A DNA stretch of 64,000 nucleotides. Origin: Bacteroides sedimenti. GTDB lineage: Bacteria; Bacteroidota; Bacteroidia; Bacteroidales; Bacteroidaceae. Where the stretch lies: NCBI RefSeq assembly GCF_040365225.1, contig NZ_AP028055.1, positions 806,001 to 870,000 on the forward strand, given 5' to 3'. A program made the position numbers and the translations under genes. Below the pieces are notes generated by a model. The model was not told the origin of the DNA and did not search any database. It saw only the letters and a program-made list of their open reading frames with translations. Positions 18,644 to 27,645 of the stretch are shown here, piece after piece (position 1 is the stretch's first letter; each line of letters begins with the position of its first letter).

Positions 18644-18811
18644 CAAATATCAGGAATCATATTAACTATTTATTCTGAAACAATTATATCTTAAATATTG
18701 TTATTTTTTTAATTCGCAGTAAATAAGCATGTTAAATACAGATTACCTATGTCAGTATTTAATTAACGCATATCATATATAAAGAATCCATTAAACCTAA
18801 ACTTATTAATT

Positions 18812-19477
18812 ATGAAAAGAACGATTTTATTCATGCTGGTTTCCTTCCTTTTTATATCCTGCGGAAACAAACAGGCAAATAAACCAGCGGACGAGGCGTC
18901 TATCGCACCAGTCCAAAACGAAAAAACAATCACGGCAAACAAGAAATTTCCTCTTGAGCATGGCACTATTTATCAGCAGGTCACTGCAGCAGGATTCGAA
19001 ACTACTCCCACTGTTTATTTCGATAAATGGGGCGATTGGCAAACCACCGAATCAACCATGCTGATGGAAGTTATGGGAATGAAAACCGGCAGCTCCACCA
19101 TCAATATTGTAAAAGGCGATGAGCATTGGGATATTGATTTAACCGATAAGAAGGGAAAGCACTACAAAATGAGTACAAAGATTAACGACCTGGGAGTCGA
19201 TTTAAACAAGCTTACCGACGATATCAAGAAGCAAATGAAGATTGAAGAGCTGGGCGAAGAGAATTACCTGGGTTATAAATGCAAAAAACTGAAGATTAAG
19301 AACGATAAACTGAAAATGGACATGGTTTATCTCACTTATGGCAACATGATGATGAAGATGGACGGTAAAGCCATGGGTATCAATACCTCTATGAAAGTTA
19401 CCAAAATTGATACCAAAGCACCTCCTGCCCAAAAGTTCCGGGTTCCCGAAGGGATTAAAATGGAAGAGATGAAATAA
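18812..19477 (+). CDS. Lipoprotein of unknown function, 221 aa
   Basis: A lipoprotein signal ends at Cys17 (LFISCG), followed by a flexible Lys/Ala-rich linker. The mature part has repeated short beta-rich units with many Lys and Met: GHYKMSTKIN-like stretches, NYLGYKCKKLKIKND, and a Met-rich MMKMDGKAMG segment. The build resembles DUF4412-type periplasmic or outer-membrane lipoproteins, but I cannot assign that firmly. It lies alone between two terminators, so it is monocistronic. Confidence 0.75.
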   Translation: MKRTILFMLVSFLFISCGNKQANKPADEASIAPVQNEKTITANKKFPLEHGTIYQQVTAAGFETTPTVYFDKWGDWQTTESTMLMEVMGMKTGSSTINIVKGDEHWDIDLTDKKGKHYKMSTKINDLGVDLNKLTDDIKKQMKIEELGEENYLGYKCKKLKIKNDKLKMDMVYLTYGNMMMKMDGKAMGINTSMKVTKIDTKAPPAQKFRVPEGIKMEEMK

Positions 19478-19480
19478 CAA

Positions 19481-19517
19481 AACGCCCCGCCATCATGTGA
19501 GTGACTAGCGGGGCGTT
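19481..19517. terminator. Bidirectional terminator between convergent genes
   Basis: A perfect 10-bp G/C-rich stem, AACGCCCCGC (19481-19490) with GCGGGGCGTT (19508-19517), lies between the stop at 19477 and the convergent stop at 19524. Confidence 0.85.
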
Positions 19518-19523
19518 GCTATT

Positions 19524-19793
19524 TTAACTTCTATCCTTGCAGGCAGGCACCACGCACTGCAGCTTTAGTGCATCACTGAGGCGGGCATTCAGGGTGATGA
19601 TTTCCTGATACATCTTCCGTACTTTTTCCGATAGCTCGAAATAGTCGGTTTCAAATCGGGTAACCTGCTCCATCAGGTATTCAAACTGGCTCTTCACCAG
19701 GTCGGTGAACTCTTGCATCTCGCGCACACTTTTCTTCTTTACGAAGGGCAGCAGCACGGTAAGCACTTTCAGAATTTCATTGATTACTTTCAT
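19524..19793 (-). CDS. 89-aa membrane-anchored coiled-coil protein in the amidase operon
   Basis: The frame begins with a hydrophobic/amphipathic helix (MKVINEILKVLTVLLPF) followed by a basic KKK and a long charged coiled coil (about 22-75). Its start overlaps the end of the amidase gene by 4 bp (ATGA type), so translation is coupled. Bacteroides amidase/HU cassettes often contain a tiny hydrophobic protein in this context, but this one is longer and has the coiled coil. A holin- or spanin-like helper for the amidase is possible but unproven. Confidence 0.65.
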   Translation of the reverse strand: MKVINEILKVLTVLLPFVKKKSVREMQEFTDLVKSQFEYLMEQVTRFETDYFELSEKVRKMYQEIITLNARLSDALKLQCVVPACKDRS

Positions 19794-20254
19794 TTTTCAA
19801 GGTTTTTAAATTCGTTAGCAACATCAAAGCAGGGGCACTGCTTCAGCCATTCGTGTTTCTCTATAATACCGTCTCCGTCCAGGTCGGGGCTTAGGTCTCG
19901 GTGACCAACCACCCGGCTGTGGGGGTAGTCCATATGCAATACATTTACCAGTGCACGCAGTGATCTTTTCTGCCACATGGTGCGTGTATCGGCAGGCTTT
20001 CCGGCAGCGTTTAATCCACCTTCATAGCAGATGCCTATACTGTTGGCGTTGTGTCCGCGGGCATGAGCTCCGGGCTTCTCCACCGGTCGGGTAGAGGCTA
20101 TGAAGCCATCCTTGCGAATGTAGAAGTGGTAGCCTATGCCGTTGAAACCTTGCTTGCGATGGCTCCGCTCCAGGTCGGCCTCGGAAAAATCGAGGTCGGC
20201 CCGGGTGGCAGAGCAGTGCACCACAAGGAGGTTAATCTCTCTCCTGCAGCTCAT
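19790..20254 (-). CDS. N-acetylmuramoyl-L-alanine amidase (Amidase_2 type)
   Basis: The 154-residue protein has zinc-site motifs of the phage-lysozyme/PGRP fold: VVHCSAT near residue 12, AHARGHNANSIGICYEGG in the middle, and the late GHRD with a Cys in QCPCFD. It should cut the bond between MurNAc and the stem peptide. Between GHRD and the Cys lies D-x-D-x-D-G-x-I-x3-E (DLDGDGIIEKHE), a canonical EF-hand loop, suggesting Ca2+ binding. There is no signal peptide. Start and stop overlap both neighbours, so it is the middle gene of a three-gene operon. Confidence 0.9.
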   Translation of the reverse strand: MSCRREINLLVVHCSATRADLDFSEADLERSHRKQGFNGIGYHFYIRKDGFIASTRPVEKPGAHARGHNANSIGICYEGGLNAAGKPADTRTMWQKRSLRALVNVLHMDYPHSRVVGHRDLSPDLDGDGIIEKHEWLKQCPCFDVANEFKNLEK

Positions 20255-20685
20255 TACTCACCTTTTTCAGGTATAGGAATGGGTTGCGGGGCAATAGGCA
20301 GCTTGGCCACCTGGTGAAAATCCAGAGCCTTGAGCATCTTAGAAAGCGCTTTGCCAGGGCGGAAGCTGATGCGCGCTTTGCGAATCATACTGCTGTTGAA
20401 CTCCTTCTCGGTTTCGGCACCGTGGCTGCTAACCGAAATTTGGAAACTTCCAAAATCGCCCAACCGTACAATCTCTCCGCGGCCCAGGGCCATTTTCATG
20501 GTTTTGATAACTCCGTTTAGCGAGGCGGTAATATCTGCCTTGGTCACGGTGCAACGACTGTCCACATCGTCGCAGATTTCGTCGAAATCCATGTCGCCAC
20601 GTGCTTGTGCCTGTGCGTAAAACTTAGGTTCATCGTCAATCTTTGACGGATTCTTTCTGGGAACTACTGAAAATCCTACTGACAT
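20254..20685 (-). CDS. HU-like DNA-binding protein of Bacteroidetes (HU-HIG type)
   Basis: About 143 residues from the Met at 20685 (another in-frame Met is at 20694). The N-terminus SVGFSVVPRKNPSK and the middle VTKADITASLNGVIKTMKMA then VRLGDFGSFQISVSS match the HU/IHF fold of the Bacteroidetes-specific clade. The C-terminal tail is Pro-rich (PQPIPIPEKGE) instead of a longer Ig or Gly-rich domain. It shares one base with the amidase start. It is first in the operon and could be a DNA organiser or regulator for the mobile-type cassette. Confidence 0.85.
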   Translation of the reverse strand: MSVGFSVVPRKNPSKIDDEPKFYAQAQARGDMDFDEICDDVDSRCTVTKADITASLNGVIKTMKMALGRGEIVRLGDFGSFQISVSSHGAETEKEFNSSMIRKARISFRPGKALSKMLKALDFHQVAKLPIAPQPIPIPEKGE

Positions 20686-21523
20686 AACATTCAAAATTAA
20701 AGGGTTAATAATGTGGGGTTTGAATCACATTGCTAAGATACAATGGGCGTTTGCAGAGGGGACACTCATTAGGTTTCAATAGGTGCTATTGAGTAAATAA
20801 TGGTGAATACTCTTGTTCTTTTGGCTTGAACCAAAAGAACCAAAAGTTCAAGGCTGCATTTTTTTTGCTAAAATCTGCCTGCATTCCGCTAAAGGAGCTG
20901 AAACTCGCTTCGCTCAAACAACAGCTCCTTTTTAACGCTTCATTCCGGTAGATTTCTTCACGCAAAAAAAAGTGAGGCCGGTCTTTGTGGGGTTTTTGGG
21001 CTGCTGCGGGTTTGGGAGCGTTTAACATAGCTCGCTTTGCTCGCTCGTTATGGTGTTGGCTTGCCTTTGGCTTCGCTTTTTTGGTGGTTATAATCCTTTT
21101 TGAAAGAGAGTTAAATTATTCAGATTATAAAGTTACCCTGCATAATCATAAATATATATCCGAAGATTAGGATAATGAATTTATATAAATTAACTGGTGC
21201 ACTAAAACTATAATTCACAGTACTTGTTTCTTAATAAGTTAGATATTAATTATTAACTCATCAAATTTTTTTCCAAAATTATCACATTTTGTTTCTCAAA
21301 AAATATTGTTTTATTATTACCAGAACCAAGTTTAATACGCGGTAATTTATTTTGTAAATAATACAATTCCTTTACTAAATATTAGCTCTATTTTTTGGTT
21401 CTGCATTGCACTTTTCGCTCAATTGATAATCAATCACATAATCAAAAAAAGGAGGAGTTCTGAATTCTGTATAGCTCAATGTATGTATGAATAAAATTTA
21501 TAAATCAATAAAAAGAAAGAATA
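20686..21523. repeat. Non-coding, repeat-like block followed by AT-rich leader
   Basis: The first 450 bp hold strong hairpins, notably AAAGGAGCTG (20891-20900) with CAGCTCCTTT (20922-20931), a smaller one near 20819-20836 (CTTTTGG/CCAAAAG), and GCTCGC/CGAGCG alternation near 21027-21048. A minus-strand frame (20786-21028) reads REEIYRNEALKRSCCLSEAS, which I recall as a dispersed Bacteroidetes repeat and not a real gene; this is memory and not a search. The remaining 350 bp (21171-21523) are AT-rich leader for the cupredoxin gene. Confidence 0.45.
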
Positions 21524-22138
21524 ATGAAAAAATTAGTACTCCTTATTTTGCTATTTACAATGGGAATAGCAAGTTTTGGTAAAAACTGGAGAATCACAAA
21601 TTCGGGATTTACATTTAGTCCGTCTACTTTAACAATAAGCTTTGGCGATAGTGTTGATTTTAGCCTAGCCGGTATTCATACTGTCCAGGAAGTTGATCAA
21701 AACACATGGAATTCAAACGATATCACACCCCTTCCCGGAGGTTTCTCTACGCCCTTTGGTGGTGGACAGGTACTGCCGGACAAGCTTACTGTTGGGACAC
21801 ATTATTATGTTTGTACTGTGCATGTAGGCACCACCGGAATGAAAGGGATTATTATTGTTAAGAATGCTACAGGCATTGACCAGAATAATGCGAATAACAA
21901 TATTTCAATTTACCCCAATCCAACAAACTCAACCATTCATTTTAAATTAAACATTTCTGAATCTGAAATATTCTCACTTAAAATCTTTAATATCGCAGGA
22001 CAGAAAATTATGGAAAGTAAAGTTCAAAATGGTGAAAATAATGTTGATGTAAGAAGTCTGCCAGATGGATTGTACTATTTAATTATAGCTTCAAACGATA
22101 AGCTGTTATACCGAACAAAATTTACCGTAATTAAGTAA
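21524..22138 (+). CDS. Secreted blue-copper (cupredoxin) protein with T9SS sorting domain
   Basis: The 204-residue protein has a signal peptide (about 1-19) and a plastocyanin-like domain (20-115). Type 1 copper ligands are all visible: His52 (AGIHTV), then Cys97, His100 and Met106 in YVCTVHVGTTGM. A linker rich in Asn precedes a C-terminal type A sorting domain (about 127-204: ISIYPNPTNSTIHF, then GLYYLIIAS and KFTVIK). It should be exported by T9SS and carry electrons or copper at the surface. Partner proteins are not adjacent; the T9SS plug-like gene is at 4592. Confidence 0.88.
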   Translation: MKKLVLLILLFTMGIASFGKNWRITNSGFTFSPSTLTISFGDSVDFSLAGIHTVQEVDQNTWNSNDITPLPGGFSTPFGGGQVLPDKLTVGTHYYVCTVHVGTTGMKGIIIVKNATGIDQNNANNNISIYPNPTNSTIHFKLNISESEIFSLKIFNIAGQKIMESKVQNGENNVDVRSLPDGLYYLIIASNDKLLYRTKFTVIK

Positions 22139-22318
22139 GGACCGATAATATACAAATGTACACGCCTGATTTTTAGGTGTACTCATACTTGTACAGCTGT
22201 ATTTATAGAAAAACAAGCTTTTCAACATTACATTTTGTGAATTCCAATAGTTTAGTGGTTTTCTCTTGCCCATCTGCTTAATATTTTGTATATTGATGTA
22301 GTAATCAATATTTATATT

Positions 22319-22549
22319 ATGGGTAATAATTATTTGGAATTCAGAGTAAAGTCTTACGGAAAGTCCGATCTAGCTATGTTGTATAATCCTCAAATGTCTG
22401 TGCGCGAGGCGCTTCGTTTGCTCATGCGATGGATTGTGCGTAATGAGGCTCTTTGCAGAGAGTTGGAAGAGATGGGCTACCGCAAGAATAGCAAGATTCT
22501 TACACCGAGAGAGGTTGAGGCCATTACGCGCTATCTTGGAGAGCCGTGA
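22319..22549 (+). CDS. DUF4248 protein
   Basis: 76 residues from the ATG at 22319; an earlier TTG would add eleven residues that do not fit. The helical pattern SYGKSDLAMLYNPQMSVREA, then LMRWIVRNEALCRELEEMGY and LTPREVEAITRYLGEP, matches DUF4248, a small Bacteroides family found beside HU-like, amidase and VapE genes. It resembles the DNA-binding helical arrangement of small regulators, but the function is unknown. Here its usual VapE neighbour lies 14 kb away. Confidence 0.8.
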   Translation: MGNNYLEFRVKSYGKSDLAMLYNPQMSVREALRLLMRWIVRNEALCRELEEMGYRKNSKILTPREVEAITRYLGEP

Positions 22550-22592
22550 GGGTGTTGCTTCTCTATTAATAATACTGCTTCGAGTTAAACAA

Positions 22593-22632
22593 ATGTATTT
22601 GATTCGTTTATTTTTAAACGAATCAAATACAT
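22593..22632. repeat. Perfect 18-bp inverted repeat with TTTT loop
   Basis: 22593-22610 is exactly complementary to 22615-22632 (ATGTATTTGATTCGTTTA arm). No T tract follows on either side, so it is not a standard terminator. It lies just downstream of DUF4248. Confidence 0.8.
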
Positions 22633-22786
22633 CGGCTAAAGGTGCTAAATACCACGTTTCTTAAATGAAGGAATCTTCTTTTTTCTGGCTGAAAATTTAC
22701 AGAAAGATTTCTATAATCGAGTTATTTGTAGCTTCCCATTTGATCAGTACGGTTGTTCTACAACAATCATTAAAGTTACTTCTGTA

Positions 22787-23284
22787 CTATTTTATACGTT
22801 TATATGTGATTGAAACCTTTTGGTTGTTAGAGATAAAACTTTGAATAAATATATCGGGAGATTTAAACTTTTCATAAAATGTCTGATCTATAATATCAGG
22901 ATGCATAATGTCCTTGATTGCAGTTCCTTCATAAATATTTTCCGAGATAAATCTGGATAGATAATAAGTAAATGTTCCGGATTTTTTTTCTAGTTCAACT
23001 CCGAATATTTTGTCAGACTTTTTATCATATATCCACATTTGTTTCGTCTCAAAGATTATCTTATCCTTCACTTTTGTCTTGAAGCTACCTAAGAAGGCAT
23101 TTTCTCCGTAAGCGGAAGTTTCAAACCAGATGGTTGTATCTTTCCCCACTTCAGCTTTCCAGAGACCAAGGTACCTCTTAACCAGCTCCGCCTGATTGAG
23201 ATTTTTCTGATTGTTTTGCGCCTGCACAGCATAACAGAATAGGCTTGCCATGAGCAAGGTCCAAACAAAAAAAAGTTTTTTCAT
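22787..23284 (-). CDS. Secreted protein of unknown function, 165 aa
   Basis: A signal peptide (MKKLFFVWTLLMASLFCYAV then QAQ) precedes a beta-rich domain with YLGLWKAEVGKDTTIWFET, then SAYGENAFLGSFKTKVKD and a late SFISNNQKVSITYKRIK. I do not recognise the family; the build resembles small lipocalin-like proteins. It has a decayed paralogue at 34508-34630 that shares coding and upstream sequence. No neighbour suggests a pathway. Confidence 0.8.
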   Translation of the reverse strand: MKKLFFVWTLLMASLFCYAVQAQNNQKNLNQAELVKRYLGLWKAEVGKDTTIWFETSAYGENAFLGSFKTKVKDKIIFETKQMWIYDKKSDKIFGVELEKKSGTFTYYLSRFISENIYEGTAIKDIMHPDIIDQTFYEKFKSPDIFIQSFISNNQKVSITYKRIK

Positions 23285-23471
23285 GATTGCACAGTTTAGA
23301 TTATAATTAAGTCACTATTAAAAAAAACAGTTGATGAGAGGAATAGTTGCTCCAGAAAGTATAAGAAATGTTACAGTGACAGAGATATCAGTTACGCAAA
23401 ATTAAAAGAGAGTATGTCAAAAGTCAATTAAACTTTTAATACACCTTCCAATGAATTAAATCAGATTTATG

Positions 23472-24917
23472 TTACTTCTTTGCTTTCATTTCAACATCAT
23501 GCAATAGATTGTCCAGCTTATCTCTTGAATAATAATTGCCGGCTTTTACAACAGAATTAATTTTAGTAGTATTTTGAATATCTTTCAGTGGATTAGCATC
23601 CAAGAGCAGCATGTCGGCACATTTCCCAACTTCAAGAGTTCCGGCCTTGTCCAGTACACCAAGCGCCTCGGCTGCATTCTTTGTGGCTGTCAGTAAAGCC
23701 TCCATAGGCGATAATCCAGCTTCAACGAGCAGCGATAATTCATCATGCAAACCGAATTTGGGCATAACCTTACCTTTATACCAGGTGATATCCGTGCCTG
23801 CCAGTAACTTTACTCCGCGTCGGTTGAGTTCTTTCACCAACTGAAAATCCATCTTTACCAACGTTCTGATAAGATTAAAATCTTCCTTTGATATCTTTGC
23901 CGTAGACAGGTCAGCTTTTAAATCATACCAGTATTTAAGATCTTTCGCCGGCACATCTTTAAACCGTCCATCAGCGCATGTGTCGGTATTGATAGCCGTT
24001 AGTAATCTTTTCCAGAACACCAGGGTGGGGCACTGGTAGCTTCCGCTGTTTTTAAGCCGCCGGAAAAGATTATTTGCTTTATTTACATCATAGGTACCAC
24101 TGATATCAGCAGATTGCACATAAAATAAAAGACGAGTAAGGTCTGAAAATGAATCATGAACCTCATGGGTCTTTTGCACCATCTGGCTTCTTATTTGCGT
24201 TTCTTTTGAGCTGGAGGCAATTAAGATTCCCAATAAATGCTCAAAAGTAGATTGACCTGCTTCTGCCGCATCAGCAATATTAACGCTGATAGGACAATGG
24301 CCCACTACCTTAATGCCTGCCTGTTTGGCTTCATTTACGATGGCAAAGTATACTTCGGGATCGTATAGATCATAGATCTTTATAAAATCGGCACCTGAGG
24401 CTTTTGCTTCCCTCACAAAATTGGCAGCTTCTTCTTTCGATTTTACCACGATGCCCCACCACCAGTTCTGATCAGGTCCAAATACCGCCAGAGGAATGTA
24501 CATGTTGGGCCCAATCAATTTACCTTCGTTTATCAACTTACGCCACTCAGTTTTCATTTCAAATAGTGCAGCATTGTTGTACATATCTCTAACACTGGTA
24601 ATACCATTGCATATCATCAGTGGGAAAAAGACCAGGCTGTCATTCAGACAGTGAACGTGCATGTCCCACAGTCCTGGAATCAGATATTTACCTTTCCCGT
24701 CTATAATCCGGGTGTTTGCTCCAAAGTTTTTCCGGGAAAACTTCTCTATCGCTGTAATCTTACCATCTGTTACCAGCACCGTCATGTTGGGTTTTTCCTT
24801 GCTTCCGGTGCAATCTATCACAGACACATTAACAACGGCCATATCCTGAGCTTTTGTTCCCGGATGAAAAAATGCCCATGCTATAAATATGGCCAAAATA
24901 GTTGTTTTACTCTTCAT
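23472..24917 (-). CDS. Secreted amidohydrolase (imidazolonepropionase-like)
   Basis: About 481 residues from the Met at 24917, which opens a signal peptide (MKSKTTILAIFIAWAFFHPG); a longer frame starts at 24959. Metal-binding motifs of the amidohydrolase superfamily are present: LWDMHVHC (HxH), a Lys in GADFIKIYD, GHCPISVNI and a final LLAGTDITW Asp. The last 60 residues form the usual beta domain (VGKCADMLLLDANPL). Members hydrolyse amide bonds in peptides or small rings; the substrate is not evident. Because it is exported, periplasmic action is likely. Confidence 0.88.
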   Translation of the reverse strand: MKSKTTILAIFIAWAFFHPGTKAQDMAVVNVSVIDCTGSKEKPNMTVLVTDGKITAIEKFSRKNFGANTRIIDGKGKYLIPGLWDMHVHCLNDSLVFFPLMICNGITSVRDMYNNAALFEMKTEWRKLINEGKLIGPNMYIPLAVFGPDQNWWWGIVVKSKEEAANFVREAKASGADFIKIYDLYDPEVYFAIVNEAKQAGIKVVGHCPISVNIADAAEAGQSTFEHLLGILIASSSKETQIRSQMVQKTHEVHDSFSDLTRLLFYVQSADISGTYDVNKANNLFRRLKNSGSYQCPTLVFWKRLLTAINTDTCADGRFKDVPAKDLKYWYDLKADLSTAKISKEDFNLIRTLVKMDFQLVKELNRRGVKLLAGTDITWYKGKVMPKFGLHDELSLLVEAGLSPMEALLTATKNAAEALGVLDKAGTLEVGKCADMLLLDANPLKDIQNTTKINSVVKAGNYYSRDKLDNLLHDVEMKAKK

Positions 24918-25144
24918 ATTTTCATGGATTTGGTTTACATAGAAGCAAAGTGTGCTCATATAAGCACTTGTATAGCAGTATAATATATAACAGTATTTAT
25001 AACCGGTTGTTGGTGATTAAACCGTTATTCTTTTGAAAAAAATATGAATTGTTTTTATGATAGGCATAATCAAAAAAGCCTCTTGACTTGTTTTATAAAT
25101 ACGATGGCTTAACAAATAATCTACTGATTAAAACACTTGAAAAA

Positions 25145-25636
25145 ATGAATAAACATTTAATTTCTTTCATTGCAATTATATCATTAACACTTCTCATCAC
25201 ATCGTGCAGAACATCATGCACCGGTGAAATGTCCGATAAGAAAAGAGAGATGATTAAAAGTGAAATAGAGACAATAGTAAAGAATTTCTTTAATCCAAAG
25301 ACCCTAAATTATAGCACCCATACCGGGCTAAGGGCCGATAAGGAGGGGTATGTTTTCGGGCTGGAAGGAAAAATCGGGTTTACCAGTTACGCTAGTTACA
25401 ACGAACAGATGAAAATTAATTTTGCAGGCATTCAGAGGTTCACAGAAGCATCAATTGTTTCAATGTATGTTTACGTGCTTTCAGAGAATGCCGCAACATG
25501 TACAACGGAATTTAAAAGTAAGTACTTAACCGTAAAAGGTGATACGATCCCCAATAATGGCTGTTGGACGGCTGTATTTAAAAAGTTCGATAATGGCTGG
25601 AAAGTAATACAAGAGAATGCCACACACATAAAATAA
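25145..25636 (+). CDS. Lipoprotein with SnoaL/DUF4440-like fold
   Basis: 163 residues from the ATG at 25145; the longer frame to 25088 lacks a signal. The lipobox ends at Cys21 (LLITSC). The rest is one small alpha+beta domain with KREMIKSEIETIVKNFFNP and a terminal GCWTAVFKKFDNGWKVIQ, the typical last strands of NTF2-like/DUF4440 proteins. Their roles are varied, so only the fold is inferred. Confidence 0.75.
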   Translation: MNKHLISFIAIISLTLLITSCRTSCTGEMSDKKREMIKSEIETIVKNFFNPKTLNYSTHTGLRADKEGYVFGLEGKIGFTSYASYNEQMKINFAGIQRFTEASIVSMYVYVLSENAATCTTEFKSKYLTVKGDTIPNNGCWTAVFKKFDNGWKVIQENATHIK

Positions 25637-25669
25637 ATGTATGCCGGCTTCTCATTCTAATCTAATTAC

Positions 25670-27157
25670 TTATTTATCTGAAACAAATTGTTGTTTTTCC
25701 TTTTTACAAATCAACTGTACCGCCCATTTACCGGTTTGAGCCGAAGGTGGAAGTCCACCACCGGGAGACAGCCACTGTCCGGCCATGTAAAAGTTCTTAA
25801 GCCCGGGAAGCTGCATTTTCAGCGATTTCATCAAGTTGTCTTTTGTAGGCATAAAACCTTCGTAAGCACCATCTTTCACTCCGGTGTACTCAACATCGGT
25901 TTTAGGAGTTGCCACATCAATCACTTCAATAAATTCCGTAATGCCCGGATATTCCTTTTCAAGACAAGCCGTGGCATCTTTCTGTATCTGAAGTTTCTCG
26001 GCCTTGTATTCTTGCTCGTCCATGCTCTCCCACAGTTTCCAGGGACTGTCGAACCTCAGAACGATTGTTGTTTTTCCTTCGGGAGCCAGGGTGGGGTCGA
26101 ACGAATAATTCATGATCGAATACCCGTTTTCTAATTTGGTATTGCCCATCATTTTGTCTTTCGACATATTAATAACTATGGGACAGATTGAAGGAATGGC
26201 TTTATTTACCCCAAACGAAACCTGAACGATGGGCGTAAAAAGCTCCCAGTTTTTATACGCGAAATCAATTTCTTGTGACATGTACTTTGCATCCAGCATC
26301 TTGAAGATGGTGGTATATCCATCGGCAGTGCCAATAACATAATCGGCATCAATTGTAGTTCCATCGGTAAGCAATACCCCTTTCGCTACACTGTTTTCTA
26401 CAATCACTTTCTCCACTTTCTTTTTATATGATATCACTCCGCCCAGCTTGTTGAGCTTTTCCACCATACGTTGCGCCATTGGGTATGAACCTCCTTTTAT
26501 ATATCCGGCATTTTTCTGATTAAACCAGCCAAGCATAAATATAAATGCCAATGCCGAAAAATTGCGGTTGCCATACAGCGAAAAGAAAACAGATTTAAGA
26601 CGTTTATTCTTAAACTTCAGTTTCTCAAAATACTCATTACAGGAGAGCTTCCCAAATTTCCGTATTACATTAAATACCGGCAACATTTGGGGTAGGATTC
26701 TGATATAATCCAGCGGACTGCGCAATTCCGGTGGTAAGGCAAACGGCTCTAATAAGGCACTTTTACGCATGTCGGTACACATCCTTTGAATGGACGCTTT
26801 GTCTTCGGGCGCTAATTCAACCAGGTACTTCTCCCAACGGTCTATATTGGAGTAGATGATAAACTCATTCCCTTCTTCATCCAAAATTCGCGAATGAATT
26901 TCGTGGTCAATGATTTCAGTCTCATTATTAATAACATTGGTCTCTTTCCAAATTTCGTGAAAAGCCCCTTTTGCAGTGCCAATCAACCAATGGAGACAAT
27001 AATCAAAACGATAACCCTTACGGTCCCAGGCTGTACATTGCCCTCCCGCAACACTGTGCATTTCGATAATTTCCGTTTCAAAACCATTCATGGCCGCGTA
27101 AATACCGGCAGACAATCCGGCAATTCCACCTCCGATTATTAGTACCTTCTTGCTCAT
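25670..27157 (-). CDS. FAD-dependent oxidoreductase of the phytoene desaturase/CrtO-like family
   Basis: The 495-residue protein starts with the dinucleotide-binding motif VLIIGGGIAGLSAGIYAAMN followed by the Glu that binds the ribose (EIIEM). The C-terminal FAD motif is NFYMAGQWLSPGGGLPPSA, as in CrtI-type desaturases and retinol saturases. It should be a cytoplasmic or membrane-associated flavoenzyme acting on a hydrophobic polyene or lipid. No carotenoid genes are nearby, so the substrate is unknown. Confidence 0.85.
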   Translation of the reverse strand: MSKKVLIIGGGIAGLSAGIYAAMNGFETEIIEMHSVAGGQCTAWDRKGYRFDYCLHWLIGTAKGAFHEIWKETNVINNETEIIDHEIHSRILDEEGNEFIIYSNIDRWEKYLVELAPEDKASIQRMCTDMRKSALLEPFALPPELRSPLDYIRILPQMLPVFNVIRKFGKLSCNEYFEKLKFKNKRLKSVFFSLYGNRNFSALAFIFMLGWFNQKNAGYIKGGSYPMAQRMVEKLNKLGGVISYKKKVEKVIVENSVAKGVLLTDGTTIDADYVIGTADGYTTIFKMLDAKYMSQEIDFAYKNWELFTPIVQVSFGVNKAIPSICPIVINMSKDKMMGNTKLENGYSIMNYSFDPTLAPEGKTTIVLRFDSPWKLWESMDEQEYKAEKLQIQKDATACLEKEYPGITEFIEVIDVATPKTDVEYTGVKDGAYEGFMPTKDNLMKSLKMQLPGLKNFYMAGQWLSPGGGLPPSAQTGKWAVQLICKKEKQQFVSDK

Positions 27158-27645
27158 GGGTAATTGTGTTTAACAGTTTATTATCATTGTTGATTTCATT
27201 CTCTTTGAATATTGAAGCAGGAACATTATAATGCTGCTCATTTATTATTCACAAATATAAAAACTTAATTCCTAATTTCTCTTTTTTGTTTGTTTTTTAT
27301 TTTCAATGTTATTTTAAAAGATTTATGTAGATTAAAATAGACCGAACAAACCAGTATTGAATGACCTTGCATTATGTGCTTCTTATAAATAGCGTTGTCC
27401 TGGATTAGAAAATAATGATTACTTTTTAATTGGAGGAAATATACTTTTCGTTTTGATTAGTCATTAGAAGCCGAAGAGAGTTAATTGAAAAGAGTCTTGT
27501 GCTATTAACTACAATACCAAGTATGATTTTATTAAAAATAAGGAATCACATAAAGCAGAAAGTGGTTTTAAATACCATCATCTTTATATGAAGTAATCTT
27601 CTTAAAGTTGTTAGTCCACAGTCAGAATTTTGTTATCCGTTCATA
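27158..27645. other. Intergenic region with a possible -7 box
   Basis: 488 AT-rich bases. The minus strand has TATATTTG at 27252-27259, about 95 bp upstream of the oxidoreductase start. I see nothing else, and no convincing ORF. Confidence 0.4.

Noticed and set aside
20786..21028. 80-codon minus-strand frame in the repeat-like block
   Set aside because: It looks like a translated dispersed repeat and lies across hairpins.
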